Below the pieces are notes generated by a model that was not told where the DNA came from, did not search any database, and saw only the letters and a list, made by a program, of their open reading frames with translations. Of a stretch of DNA of 64,000 nt, positions 17,541 through 26,043 are shown in pieces (within the stretch, counting starts at the first letter, position 1; every line of letters begins with the position of its first letter). Position numbers and translations under genes: made by a program. The DNA is taken from assembly GCA_041396045.1 (NCBI GenBank), contig JAWKZI010000011.1, forward strand, positions 24,953-88,952, in the 5' to 3' direction. This DNA comes from SHZI01 sp041396045 (GTDB lineage: Bacteria > Pseudomonadota > Gammaproteobacteria > Steroidobacterales > GCA-2729495).

Positions 17541-18788
17541 ATGAGTGAACGGCAACCGCTGCCGCCTGAAGCAGGTGCTCTGCCGAAAAACGGGCCTGCA
17601 GGAAGTGCACTGGAGGTCGGCGCCGCCTTCCTGAAACTCGGCTTGTCGTCATTTGGCGGGCCAATCGCCCATCTGGGCTATTTCCATCGCGAGTTTGTTG
17701 AGCGACGGCGCTGGCTGGACAACGAGCATTTCAGCCAGCTACTCGCGCTATGCCAGTTCCTGCCGGGACCGGCCAGTAGCCAGCTCGGTTTCTCGCTCGG
17801 CCTGCTGCGTGCCGGTTGGCGCGGCGCCATCGCTGCATTCGTCGGTTTTACACTGCCCTCGGCGCTGCTGCTGTTTGCGCTTGCCGCGATGAGCAGCTAT
17901 CTGGCCGGACCGCTGGGTCAGGGTGCCGTGCACGGCCTCAAGCTGGTCGCTGTAGCAGTTGTCGCCCAGGGTGTTCTGGGTATGGCGCGCACGCTGACGC
18001 CCGATCGCAACCGGGCCTTGATGGCCGCGGCGGCGGCGGGATTGATTGCGGTCAGCGGCAGTGCGTGGTCGCAGTTGCTGGTGGTGGCCGCCGGCGCCGC
18101 GCTGGGCCCGTGGCTATGCCGGCAGGTGGCGGCACGGCACGGTGAAACGTTCTCGCTACATTACGGTCGACGCACCGGTGGCGGCCTGCTACTGGTGTTT
18201 GGCCTGTTGCTGGCGACGGCCTTGTTCGCGGCGCCGGATCTGCCGCCGCTGGCACAGGTGGCTGGTGCGTTCTATCGTGCTGGCGCGCTGGTGTTCGGCG
18301 GCGGGCACGTTGTACTGCCACTGCTGAAGCAGACGGTAGTCGATCCGGGCTGGCTCAGCAACGATACGTTCCTTGCCGGCTACGGCGCGGCCCAGGCGAT
18401 GCCCGGTCCGATGTTCACGCTTTCCGCATTTCTCGGCGAACGTCTGCATGACGGGCAAGGCGGCGCACCTGGTGCCACCATCAGCCTGCTGGCAATCTTC
18501 CTGCCGGGACTGCTGCTGGTCGCCGGTGTCTTGCCGTTCTGGCGGACACTGAGCAATCGTGACGGCGCCGCTCGCATGTTGGCAGGCGTCAACGCGACCG
18601 TGGTCGGTCTGCTGGCAGCGGCACTTTATGATCCGGTGTGGGTCAGCGCCGTGCATGACGCCAAGGATTTTGCCATCGCGCTCATCGCCTTTGCGTTACT
18701 CGTGGCTGCGCGTTGGTCCGCATTGGCCGTTGTTGCATGGTGCGTAGTGGCATCCATATTGTGGCAGGTAGGCGCCATCCACCATTGA
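17541..18788 (+). CDS. chrA: chromate transporter ChrA
   Basis: 415 residues, the long fused form with two homologous halves. First half (about 25-190): FLKLGLSSFGGPIAHLGYFH, ALCQFLPGPASSQL. Second half (about 225-410): FYRAGALVFGGGHVVLPLL, GYGAAQAMPGPMFTLSAFLG. It exports chromate across the inner membrane, probably by coupling to the proton gradient. It follows the copper cluster after 52 bp and may be part of a general metal-resistance block. No chrB-like regulator is present. The window 18789-18845 after it holds the NsrR-like site. Confidence 0.95.
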   Translation: MSERQPLPPEAGALPKNGPAGSALEVGAAFLKLGLSSFGGPIAHLGYFHREFVERRRWLDNEHFSQLLALCQFLPGPASSQLGFSLGLLRAGWRGAIAAFVGFTLPSALLLFALAAMSSYLAGPLGQGAVHGLKLVAVAVVAQGVLGMARTLTPDRNRALMAAAAAGLIAVSGSAWSQLLVVAAGAALGPWLCRQVAARHGETFSLHYGRRTGGGLLLVFGLLLATALFAAPDLPPLAQVAGAFYRAGALVFGGGHVVLPLLKQTVVDPGWLSNDTFLAGYGAAQAMPGPMFTLSAFLGERLHDGQGGAPGATISLLAIFLPGLLLVAGVLPFWRTLSNRDGAARMLAGVNATVVGLLAAALYDPVWVSAVHDAKDFAIALIAFALLVAARWSALAVVAWCVVASILWQVGAIHH

Positions 18789-18805
18789 CAAGGTCGGCGC
18801 GACCA

Positions 18806-18832
18806 ATAAGATACACGCCGCATATATCTTAT
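18806..18832. promoter_or_regulatory. NsrR-box-like 27-bp imperfect palindrome
   Basis: Half-sites ATAAGATACACGC and GCATATATCTTAT flank a central C; 11 of 13 base pairs are complementary. The inner 23 bp (11-1-11) match the layout and AAGAT..ATCTT ends of the gammaproteobacterial NsrR consensus. It ends 13 bp before the truncated haemoglobin start, and nsrR itself is the fifth gene of the operon. This implies NO-inducible, autoregulated expression, with NsrR bound over the promoter in the absence of NO. Confidence 0.75.
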
Positions 18833-18845
18833 AGGGGGCGCGACA

Positions 18846-19262
18846 ATGGCTGGGGAAGAGATCTGCAGCGAAGCGGACATTACCGAGCTGGTTCACGATT
18901 TCTATGCCCGGATACAACAGGATCCGCGCCTGGGCCCGATCTTCGCGCGGCATATCTCTGACTGGCCGCATCATCTCGCCAAGATGGTTGATTTCTGGTC
19001 GTCCACGTTGCGTGGCACCCGACGCTATCGCGGGACCCCCATTCCGGCTCACGTTGCTTTGCCTGGTCTCACCGAAGAACTGTTTCAGGACTGGCTGCTG
19101 ATCTTCCATGAGACCACCGCGGACCATTCCAACCCGATCATGCGTGACCGCGCCGATATCCTGTCGGAACGAATCGCTCAAAGCCTCTGGTACGGGTACG
19201 AGTTGCAGCACAACCGGCTCACGCCGTCGTGGCCGGTTGAAGTACGAGCGGAGCCAGTTTGA
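18846..19262 (+). CDS. group III truncated haemoglobin
   Basis: 138 residues. Group III features: ELVHDFYARIQQDPRLGPIF opening, HHLAKMVDFWSS in the E helix region, the F-helix GTPIPAHVAL with proximal His at about 69, and the DWLLIF helix. It likely binds O2 or NO and may dispose of NO. It is first in the operon behind the NsrR-like site, and its TGA overlaps the ATG of the oxidase subunit by one base (TGATG), so the two are coupled. The co-location supports a role in NO protection of the oxidase. Confidence 0.92.
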   Translation: MAGEEICSEADITELVHDFYARIQQDPRLGPIFARHISDWPHHLAKMVDFWSSTLRGTRRYRGTPIPAHVALPGLTEELFQDWLLIFHETTADHSNPIMRDRADILSERIAQSLWYGYELQHNRLTPSWPVEVRAEPV

Positions 19263-20881
19263 TGGATAGCGCCGTAATCAGTCTGCTGGGTGCGTTTCTG
19301 TTATCGATTATCGGACTCTTCGTTTTCATCTGGTCGATGCGCAAGGGCCTGCTCACGGAAAACCCTCGCGCTGCCTCCGTCATTTTTGCTGAAGGTGAGA
19401 TCGGTCGTCTGGATGACCCGGCCATGGGCGAAACAGACCTGGCCACTGCGCCCTCAAGTGCAGATGAAGGCGAACTGCTGAATCGCATCGCATCGGATCG
19501 CTCGAGTGCGTTTCCGGTTTTCATGTTCATCGCCTTTGCCTGCTTCTGGCTGCTGGTGGGCTCGGCAGCCGGCCTGGTTGCTTCGATCAAACTTCATTCC
19601 CCGGACTGGCTGGTCAACGATGCCTGGTTGACGTTCGGCCGAATACGAACAGAACATCTGAATGCCGTGACTTATGGCTGGGCGTCCAATGCCAGTCTTG
19701 CGGTCATCCTGTGGCTCCTGCCACGTTTGTTGCGGACCAGGCTCGTCGGCGCCATCTGGATCATGCTCGGCGGTACATTTCTGAATGCCGGAATTGCGGC
19801 GGGTGTCGGCGCGATCGCATCGGGCTGGACCGACGGGATGGAGTTTCTGGAAATACCCTGGCAGATCGCCATCTTTATCTTTGCCGGTTTCGCCCTGATC
19901 ATCCTGCCGGTACTTTTGACACTCGCAAGGCGCAACGTTGACCACCTCTACGTCAGTGTCTGGTACATGGTTGCGGCACTGCTGTGGATTTCCGTTCTGT
20001 TTCTGGTTGCCAAACTGCCGGGCGTCCACACCGGCGTGCAGCAGGCCACGACAAACTGGTGGTATGGCCACAATGCTCTGGGCCTGTGGTTCACACCGGT
20101 AAGCGTGGGTGCCGTGTATTACTTTCTGCCCAAGATCATTGGTCGGCCAATTGTTTCGTACAACCTGTCATTGCTGGGATTCTGGACGCTTGCGTTCTTT
20201 TATGGCCAGGTTGGCGGCCATCATCTGATTGGCGGCCCCGTCCCCGGCTGGCTCGTCACCCTGTCAATCGTACAGAGCGTGATGATGATCATTCCTGTAG
20301 TTGCCTTCGCAATCAATCAGGGAGGTACCTTGTACGGCCATGTGCGCTTTGTACGCTACTCGCCAACCCTGCGATTCATGGTTGTCGGCGGTCTGATGTA
20401 CATCCTTTCTTCATTGCAGGGGTCAATAGAGGCCCTGCGCAGCGTCAATGCGGTCACGCATTTCACGCACTACACCGTCGCGCATGCGCACCTCGGCATG
20501 TACGCCTTTGTAACGATGGTCCTGTTCGGCGCCATCTACTTCATGATGCCGCGTGTTCTGGCCTGGGAGTGGCCGTATCCGCGACTGATCTCGCTGCACT
20601 TCTGGCTGGTGACTGTGGGCATCACGATCTATGTAGTACCGCTGACCATCGGTGGCTGGCTGCAGGGCAAGGCGATGCTTGATCCCTCAACGCCCTTCAT
20701 GGAATCGGTACTGCTGACGCTGCCCTACCTGCAGGCCCGCAGCATAGGTGGCGCCATCATGACCCTGGGTCACCTGGTCTTTGTCGGTCACTTCTTCGCC
20801 ATGGCGCTACGATTCGGGCCGCAACGAACCGGTGCTGCCCTTTTCTGGCAATCAGCCACCGAGGTGAGTCATGGAAAATGA
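19262..20881 (+). CDS. ccoN: cbb3-type cytochrome c oxidase subunit I (CcoN) with N-terminal extension
   Basis: 539 residues from the ATG at 19262 (overlapping the haemoglobin stop). Core residues fit an oxygen-reducing C-family enzyme. H132 (RIRTEHLNAV) and H408/H410 (VAHAHLG) fit haem ligands, and H270 (WWYGHNALG) and HH 320-321 (GGHH) fit CuB. Y314 lies exactly 44 residues after H270, the same spacing as the crosslinked His207-Tyr251 pair of P. stutzeri CcoN. The first 60 residues (IGLFVFIWSMRKGLL, then AASVIFAEGE) resemble the small assembly protein CcoS and are extra. No ccoQ, ccoP diheme or ccoGHI genes follow. NsrR linkage raises the question of NO tolerance. Confidence 0.9.
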   Translation: MDSAVISLLGAFLLSIIGLFVFIWSMRKGLLTENPRAASVIFAEGEIGRLDDPAMGETDLATAPSSADEGELLNRIASDRSSAFPVFMFIAFACFWLLVGSAAGLVASIKLHSPDWLVNDAWLTFGRIRTEHLNAVTYGWASNASLAVILWLLPRLLRTRLVGAIWIMLGGTFLNAGIAAGVGAIASGWTDGMEFLEIPWQIAIFIFAGFALIILPVLLTLARRNVDHLYVSVWYMVAALLWISVLFLVAKLPGVHTGVQQATTNWWYGHNALGLWFTPVSVGAVYYFLPKIIGRPIVSYNLSLLGFWTLAFFYGQVGGHHLIGGPVPGWLVTLSIVQSVMMIIPVVAFAINQGGTLYGHVRFVRYSPTLRFMVVGGLMYILSSLQGSIEALRSVNAVTHFTHYTVAHAHLGMYAFVTMVLFGAIYFMMPRVLAWEWPYPRLISLHFWLVTVGITIYVVPLTIGGWLQGKAMLDPSTPFMESVLLTLPYLQARSIGGAIMTLGHLVFVGHFFAMALRFGPQRTGAALFWQSATEVSHGK

Positions 20882-21467
20882 GCTCAAGCTGGTCGCCGGT
20901 GCTCTAGTTACGCTTGGCGTTGCCACCGCTGCTCTGGTGGTATTGCCCTATATCCAGGTGCGGGATATCAAGCCACCAGATGATCTGAAGCCCTACACCA
21001 GCGCCGAGTTGCGGGGACGGGATGTTTATATCTCGGAAGGCTGCATGTATTGCCACAGCCAGCAGCCCCGGGACCGGTCCATGGGCCCGGATGCCATCCG
21101 CGGCTGGGGGCGTCCGTCGGTGCCAGGAGACTACTACTACGACCGGCCACACCTGCTCGGCAGCATGCGTACCGGGCCGGATCTCTTCAATATCGGTGCA
21201 CGCCAGCCAAGCAGTGACTGGCACCTCGGTCATCTCTACCAGCCCCGGGCCTATGTTCCGGGATCGACGATGCCGGCCTATCCGTATCTGTTCACCCTGG
21301 AAGATGAACCAGCCGACGGTGACCAGGTCGTGAACCTGCCGCCAGACTTCGCACCACCAGGCAAGTTTGTCGTGGCCACGCCCAGAGCGCTTGATCTGGT
21401 TCGCTACCTGCAGGGCCTGGATCACACCTACCCGATCCTGCCTGCCGTGCCCGCGCCGCAAGACTGA
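20871..21467 (+). CDS. ccoO: cbb3-type oxidase monohaem subunit II (CcoO)
   Basis: 198 residues, overlapping the ccoN end by 11 bp. One N-terminal helix (about 7-28), then a cytochrome c domain with CMYCHSQQPRD (C58, C61, H62), followed by YYYDRPHLLGSMRTGPDL and GSTMPAYPYLF carrying the axial Met; these are standard CcoO blocks. It receives electrons and passes them to CcoN in the periplasm. Clear partner of the preceding gene. Confidence 0.94.
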   Translation: MENELKLVAGALVTLGVATAALVVLPYIQVRDIKPPDDLKPYTSAELRGRDVYISEGCMYCHSQQPRDRSMGPDAIRGWGRPSVPGDYYYDRPHLLGSMRTGPDLFNIGARQPSSDWHLGHLYQPRAYVPGSTMPAYPYLFTLEDEPADGDQVVNLPPDFAPPGKFVVATPRALDLVRYLQGLDHTYPILPAVPAPQD

Positions 21468-21484
21468 AGTTACAGGGTGCATTG

Positions 21485-22114
21485 ATGTTTAATGAACCAA
21501 ATCCACCGACCAAAGCCCAGCAACGGGAACACGCCGAACCGTCCGAGAGCCTGCAACCCATTCCGCGAATCGCAGCGCTTATAACGCTGCTGGTGGTCCT
21601 GTTTGGTGCCGGCTACATTTTTGTATCCGAGCCCTTCGGCCGGTCCGACCTCGGCGATCAGCGCACACTAAGCGACCTGACCGCCAAGCCGGCCGGATCC
21701 ACCACGAGTCCGGCAGCAAGCGCTGATGGTGCCCAGATCTATGCCGCCAACTGTGTTGCGTGCCACCAGGCTAGCGGCAAGGGAATTCCTGGTGTTTTCC
21801 CCAACCTGGACGCCTCCGAGTGGGTCAGCGGCGACGAGCGAATCGTCATCAACATCCTGCTTCACGGCGTTATCGGCGAAATGGCAGTAAATGGTGCTGT
21901 CTACAACGGCGCGATGCCCGCTTTTGGCCATCTGTCCGACGCAGAACTGGCCGCGGTAGCCACCTACATCAGGTCGACCTGGTCGAATCGCTCAAAGGCG
22001 ATTACACCTGAGCAATTCGCCGAAGAGCGCCAGGCGCATCCTCGAACCACGCCATTTGGCGGTGAAGCCGAGCTACGTGAGCTGATTCAGTCACCGGCTG
22101 CTGCAGCACCCTGA
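21485..22114 (+). CDS. membrane-anchored monohaem cytochrome c (CcoP substitute)
   Basis: 209 residues from the ATG at 21485. A single helix (about 30-48) precedes a low-complexity Ala/Ser/Thr linker and one cytochrome c domain: CVACHQASGKG (C90, C93, H94) and NGAMPAFGHLSDAELAAVAT with the axial Met. Ordinary CcoP has two haem c domains; this has one, so the oxidase would be a smaller variant. Position between ccoO and nsrR makes it the likely electron-entry subunit. Confidence 0.88.
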   Translation: MFNEPNPPTKAQQREHAEPSESLQPIPRIAALITLLVVLFGAGYIFVSEPFGRSDLGDQRTLSDLTAKPAGSTTSPAASADGAQIYAANCVACHQASGKGIPGVFPNLDASEWVSGDERIVINILLHGVIGEMAVNGAVYNGAMPAFGHLSDAELAAVATYIRSTWSNRSKAITPEQFAEERQAHPRTTPFGGEAELRELIQSPAAAAP

Positions 22115-22136
22115 ATCCGTACCGGAAGGCCTGCAT

Positions 22137-22601
22137 ATGCGCCTTACCATGATGACGGACTACGCGCTCCGCCTCCTGATGTATGTCGGCCAGCACCGGA
22201 ACCGTTTGTGCACAATCGCCGAGGTTGCGCAGTCCCATGACATTTCCAAAGCTCACCTGATGAAGATTACCCATCAGCTCGCACGCCACGCGTGGCTGGA
22301 TACTGTTCGTGGCAAGGGGGGCGGCATACGTCTGGCCACGGAGCCCGGGAACATAAACATTGGTGTCGTGGTCCGAACGATCGAGCCGGATTTTCACGTC
22401 ATGGAATGCTTTGTCGCAGACCGCTGCGCACTGACCGGCCGCTGCCGTCTGACCGGCATCGTTCAGGGTGCTCTTGGCAGCTTCATGAATCACCTGGATC
22501 GTTTCACGCTGGCTGATCTGTTGCCAGATCTCCCCACGGATCTCCATGCGCCGGATCACCTCAGCGCGCCATGTGACCGGCCACAGGTCCGGACGCGATA
22601 A
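22137..22601 (+). CDS. nsrR: nitric oxide-sensing Rrf2 repressor NsrR
   Basis: 154 residues. MRLTMMTDYALRLLMYVG and AHLMKITHQLARHAWLDTVR are the NsrR winged-helix blocks, followed by GKGGGIRLATEPGNINIGVV. Three Cys at 91, 97 and 103 (ECF, RC, RC), with C-x5-C-x5-C spacing, are the Fe-S ligands that react with NO. It sits inside the operon it probably represses. The stop overlaps the sco start (TAATG). The operon's head carries an NsrR-box-like palindrome. Confidence 0.93.
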   Translation: MRLTMMTDYALRLLMYVGQHRNRLCTIAEVAQSHDISKAHLMKITHQLARHAWLDTVRGKGGGIRLATEPGNINIGVVVRTIEPDFHVMECFVADRCALTGRCRLTGIVQGALGSFMNHLDRFTLADLLPDLPTDLHAPDHLSAPCDRPQVRTR

Positions 22602-23236
22602 TGCTGCGAACAATCATTGCCTGCGCCGGATTCATCATCCTTGCCCTGGGTACGGCGCACTGGCTGACGCAGGACTTCGAGTTCTGGACGGCAGAAGGCG
22701 CTCGCCGATTCGATGTAGCAGCCAGTGCGGTAGCTACTCCGGATGTAGCGGCTGTAGGACCCTGGCTGGCGGCCAGCAATCTGCCCGACACACTGACGAA
22801 CACCGGTGGCGTCACCATCGTCAATTTCATCTATACGACCTGTCAGACCATCTGTCAGGTACTTGGAACGGAGTTTCAGGACCTGCAGGCCCGAATAGAG
22901 GCAGACAATCGGCTGCGCGAGCGGGTGCGTCTAGTTTCAATCAGTTTCGATCCGGCCCACGACACGATAAGTGTTCTGCGGGACTATGCCGGCCACCTCG
23001 GCGCCAATCCCGACGTCTGGACTTTCGTTACCGTTCCCGATGATCAACAGCTAAGGCAGTTACTCAGCCAGTTCAATGTCGTTGTGATCCCCGACGGCAA
23101 CGGCGGATATGCACACAATGCAGCGCTGCTGATTGTTGACGGGCGCGCACGCCTGGTGCGCATTTTCGACTACGCCGATGTCGATCTGGCGCTTGGCTAC
23201 GCCACCAGACTGGCCGAACGCCAGTTGTCTGGATGA
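22601..23236 (+). CDS. SCO1/SenC/PrrC copper chaperone-like protein
   Basis: 211 residues, N-terminal anchor (about 4-22) and thioredoxin fold. Copper ligands present: C81 and C85 (YTTCQTICQ) and H172 (GGYAHNAA). SCO proteins deliver Cu or act as thiol reductants during assembly of oxidase copper centres. Overlaps nsrR at its start and the next gene at its end (ATGA), so it is in the same operon and probably matures the neighbouring oxidase. Confidence 0.92.
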   Translation: MLRTIIACAGFIILALGTAHWLTQDFEFWTAEGARRFDVAASAVATPDVAAVGPWLAASNLPDTLTNTGGVTIVNFIYTTCQTICQVLGTEFQDLQARIEADNRLRERVRLVSISFDPAHDTISVLRDYAGHLGANPDVWTFVTVPDDQQLRQLLSQFNVVVIPDGNGGYAHNAALLIVDGRARLVRIFDYADVDLALGYATRLAERQLSG

Positions 23237-23829
23237 AGAACCGGGAACAGCGGCTGTACCAGGCCATTGCGGCCCTTGGTCTGCTTGCGCTGCTGGCATT
23301 CGAGCCAGTGCGGCATGGCCTGGAAACCAGCATGCTCAGGCATATGCTGGTCCAATTTCCGGGCCTTCTGGTTGTCGGAGTTCTGCTGGGTGGTCTGGTT
23401 TCTGCTCGATGGCGAATAGCGCTGGCACGCTGGAACCATCTCGGCATCAGTGGCTTGTGTGCTACCGGTGCATTTCTGGCAGTCCTGATGATCCCGCGCG
23501 TGCTGGACCTCGCTTTGGTGGACTGGCGCGTTGAAACTGCCAAGTTCGTAACACTGGTATTCTGTGGCGCAGCACTGCGCCTGTCGTGGCCGGCATCCGG
23601 TCTGATCGTGCAGGGTTTTTTTCTCGGCAACGTATTGCCGATGACCGCAGTCGTCGGGCTCTTGTATCAGGACTCGCCCCTGCGCTTGTGCAATGCCTAT
23701 ACTCTTGATGATCAGCAACAGCTGGGGTCATGGCTGATCGGCATTGCCGTCGCCTTGGGCGTCGCCTGGCTGCTTCACGCCTATCACGTCCTGAAAGACA
23801 AAAACGAATCAGAGCCATCGCATGCCTGA
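23233..23829 (+). CDS. polytopic membrane protein, last of the NsrR operon
   Basis: 198 residues with five or six hydrophobic segments (for example LYQAIAALGLLALLAF, LLVVGVLLGGLV, AVLMIPRVLDLALV, LGSWLIGIAVALGVAWLLHA). The block SMLRHMLVQFPGLLVVG resembles a CtaG/Caa3-like assembly-protein motif found near haem-copper oxidase genes, but the match is weak. Several His (LRHM, LLHAYH) lie near membrane edges. Overlap with sco argues for a role in oxidase assembly or NO response. Otherwise unknown. Confidence 0.7.
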   Translation: MKNREQRLYQAIAALGLLALLAFEPVRHGLETSMLRHMLVQFPGLLVVGVLLGGLVSARWRIALARWNHLGISGLCATGAFLAVLMIPRVLDLALVDWRVETAKFVTLVFCGAALRLSWPASGLIVQGFFLGNVLPMTAVVGLLYQDSPLRLCNAYTLDDQQQLGSWLIGIAVALGVAWLLHAYHVLKDKNESEPSHA

Positions 23830-23898
23830 CAACCCACAAGCCACCAGGGCCAGTCCAAATGCAGATTGAGTTTTACCGCCAGTTGCCGGAACTCTGAA

Positions 23899-24855
23899 GT
23901 GCCGAAAGAACTTGTTTCACTGCTGGGAATCGAACTGCCGGTCGTTCAGGCACCCATCGGCAGTGCGGCTACACCGGAACTGGCCGCGGCCGTTTCCAAT
24001 GCCGGTGGCCTCGGCATGCTGTCGATCAGCTGGTCTTCACCCGCACAGATCAGCCGTCTGATCCACGCCACCCGCAATCTCACCGCACGTCCATTCGGGG
24101 TAAACCTCGTACTTGAGTGGGATCAGCATGAAAGGCTGCGAACTGCCCTGAACGAAGGAGTCAGGATCATTTCCACGTTCTGGGGTAATCCAGCCGGATA
24201 TGCTCAAGCAGTACGCGCTGCGGATGGCCTCTTGCTCCACACGGTTGGCTCCCTGGCCGACGCAGCGGGCGCTGTCGCGGCCGGCGTCGATGTGATCGTG
24301 GCGCAGGGCATGGAAGCTGGTGGGCATGTCTGTGGCGAAACACCACTGACACAGTTGCTTGCAGAGATCACCGCAGTTTTCCCGGCAATGCCGCTCATGG
24401 GTGCTGGCGGTATTGCCGACGCCCGTGATGTCGAAAGAGTACGCAAGGCCGGAGCCAGCGCTGCCTGGCTTGGTACCCGTTTCGTCTGTTCGACAGAAGC
24501 GAATGCAGCGGAGATCTATCAGCAGAAGATCATTGCAGCACAGGCACGCGACACAACCATGACCACGGTGTTTTCGCGTGGTTGGCCCGACGCGCCACAT
24601 CGAGTGCTACACAACAGCACATTGCAAACCGCGGCGGCAGGCTCTGATGGGGATGCAGCGGCCTCTCCATCGCCCGATATCGTCGCCCACTCGAAGCGCG
24701 GATTGCCGATCGAACGATATGCATTCGCACTACCTACCAAGGACATGACAGGAGACCTGGAAGCGATGGCACTTTACGCCGGACATAGTGTTGAGAGAAT
24801 CCACGATATTCGCCCAGCCGCTGAGCTGGTCAGGTCTCTGGCAGGAGTATTGTGA
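23899..24855 (+). CDS. NAD(P)H-dependent flavin oxidoreductase (nitronate monooxygenase family)
   Basis: 318 residues from GTG at 23899 (VPKELVSLLG); an upstream TTG at 23866 would add 11 residues. TIM-barrel FMN enzyme: PVVQAPIGSAATPELAAAV at the N-terminus, DVIVAQGMEAGGHVCG, MGAGGIADARDVERVRKAGA and GASAAWLGTRFVCSTE as the phosphate-binding end. The catalytic His of nitronate monooxygenases corresponds to GGHVCG. Members oxidise nitronates or reduce enoyl-CoA-type substrates. The stop overlaps the SDR start (TGATG), so the two act as a pair. Confidence 0.88.
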   Translation: MPKELVSLLGIELPVVQAPIGSAATPELAAAVSNAGGLGMLSISWSSPAQISRLIHATRNLTARPFGVNLVLEWDQHERLRTALNEGVRIISTFWGNPAGYAQAVRAADGLLLHTVGSLADAAGAVAAGVDVIVAQGMEAGGHVCGETPLTQLLAEITAVFPAMPLMGAGGIADARDVERVRKAGASAAWLGTRFVCSTEANAAEIYQQKIIAAQARDTTMTTVFSRGWPDAPHRVLHNSTLQTAAAGSDGDAAASPSPDIVAHSKRGLPIERYAFALPTKDMTGDLEAMALYAGHSVERIHDIRPAAELVRSLAGVL

Positions 24856-25514
24856 TGCCGGGTGGAACGCTGATAGTGGCTGGTGCTGGCCCGGGAATCA
24901 GCCTTGCTGCAGCCCGACGCTTTGGTGCGGAGGGACTCACCATTGCACTTGTAGGGCGCCGCGAGGAAGCGCTGGCTGGATATCAGCGTGAGCTTGCGGA
25001 TGCCGGCATCAAGGCAATTTTTCGGGTCGCCGACTGTGCCTTTGCATCTCAATTCGATGCTGCGCTACAGGAGATTCTGTCCGAAGTCGGCCCGCCCGAC
25101 GCTTTGTTGTACAACGCGGCAAATATCAAGTGGAAGAATCTGCTGGATGACACTGCCGATGCGCTCGTCGCCGACTTTGCAGTAAATGTCGCGGGCGCAC
25201 TCACAGCCGTTCGTGCGGTGCTGCCGGCGATGCGTGCAAAGAACAAGGGTACGCTGCTCTTCACCGGCTCGACGTTTGGCGAAAACCCTGTTGCATCGTT
25301 CGGATCACTGTCGATCGGCAAGGCCGGTTTGCGCAGCCTGGGGCACAGCGTGGCCCAATCCCTTAGCGACACGGCAATCAAGGTCCACTACCTGTCTATC
25401 GGTGGCCGGGTCACTGCAGACGATCCCCAGCGAAGTCCGCGGCTGATCGCAGAACGATGCTGGCAGCTCCATGCCGGCAGCAAAGATTCGGCAACAACGG
25501 ATATCGTGATCTAG
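24855..25514 (+). CDS. short-chain dehydrogenase/reductase
   Basis: 219 residues from the ATG at 24855. The nucleotide loop is LIVAGAGPGISLAAARRFGA, of the type G-x3-G-x-G, and LYNAAN matches NNAG. The expected catalytic Y-x3-K is not obvious: SFGSLSIGKAG has Ser in place of Tyr before the Lys, so activity may be altered. It is coupled to the flavin oxidoreductase. Substrate unknown. Confidence 0.82.
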   Translation: MPGGTLIVAGAGPGISLAAARRFGAEGLTIALVGRREEALAGYQRELADAGIKAIFRVADCAFASQFDAALQEILSEVGPPDALLYNAANIKWKNLLDDTADALVADFAVNVAGALTAVRAVLPAMRAKNKGTLLFTGSTFGENPVASFGSLSIGKAGLRSLGHSVAQSLSDTAIKVHYLSIGGRVTADDPQRSPRLIAERCWQLHAGSKDSATTDIVI

Positions 25515-25562
25515 GCAAGCTCTGATTTACTCGCAAGATGCGGATTGGAACGGAGAGTTCAG

Positions 25563-26021
25563 ATGCCACCTCGCTTCGACTATCACCTGTCACATCCCGG
25601 AATCCAGGCTCTCCGTGATCTGGAAACCTATATCCACGGTTGCGGACTCGAATCCGCACTGCTGGAACTGGTGAAGATGCGGGCGTCACAAATCAATGGT
25701 TGCGCGTACTGTCTGGACATGCACAGCAAGGATGCACGTGCCGCTGGTGAATCCGAACAACGTCTATACGTACTCGACGCCTGGCGGGAGGCACCCTTCT
25801 ACGATGCGCGCGAACGTGCGGCTCTGGAGTGGACCGAAGCAGTAACCCGGGTTGCGGATACCCATGTGCCGGCGGACGTTCATGAGCGTGTCGCGCAACA
25901 CTTCAATGAACAGGAGTTGCTGGCACTTACGCTCGCTGTCGTGGCGATCAATGGCTGGAACCGGCTGGCAATCAGCTCACGGGTTGAACCAGGCAGCTAC
26001 CGGCCACGCTCCGTGGACTAG
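25563..26021 (+). CDS. AhpD-like carboxymuconolactone decarboxylase-family protein
   Basis: 152 residues from the ATG at 25563, preceded by GGAGA. The core motif NGCAYCLDMHSKDARAAGE carries the CxxC and His typical of AhpD peroxidase-like proteins. ERAALEWTEAVTRVADTHVP follows. These are small helical redox proteins. It lies between the SDR (49 bp) and sdhB (22 bp), co-directional. Confidence 0.9.
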   Translation: MPPRFDYHLSHPGIQALRDLETYIHGCGLESALLELVKMRASQINGCAYCLDMHSKDARAAGESEQRLYVLDAWREAPFYDARERAALEWTEAVTRVADTHVPADVHERVAQHFNEQELLALTLAVVAINGWNRLAISSRVEPGSYRPRSVD

Positions 26022-26043
26022 TCGAATCCAGCAGGAAAGAATA

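Noticed and set aside
19262..20881. Could the CcoN-like protein be an NO reductase?
   Set aside because: The His-Tyr spacing of O2 reductases (H270 to Y314, 44 residues) is kept and the NorB-type Glu near the His ligand is absent, whereas the true NorB at 40616-42010 has HMWVEATWE.
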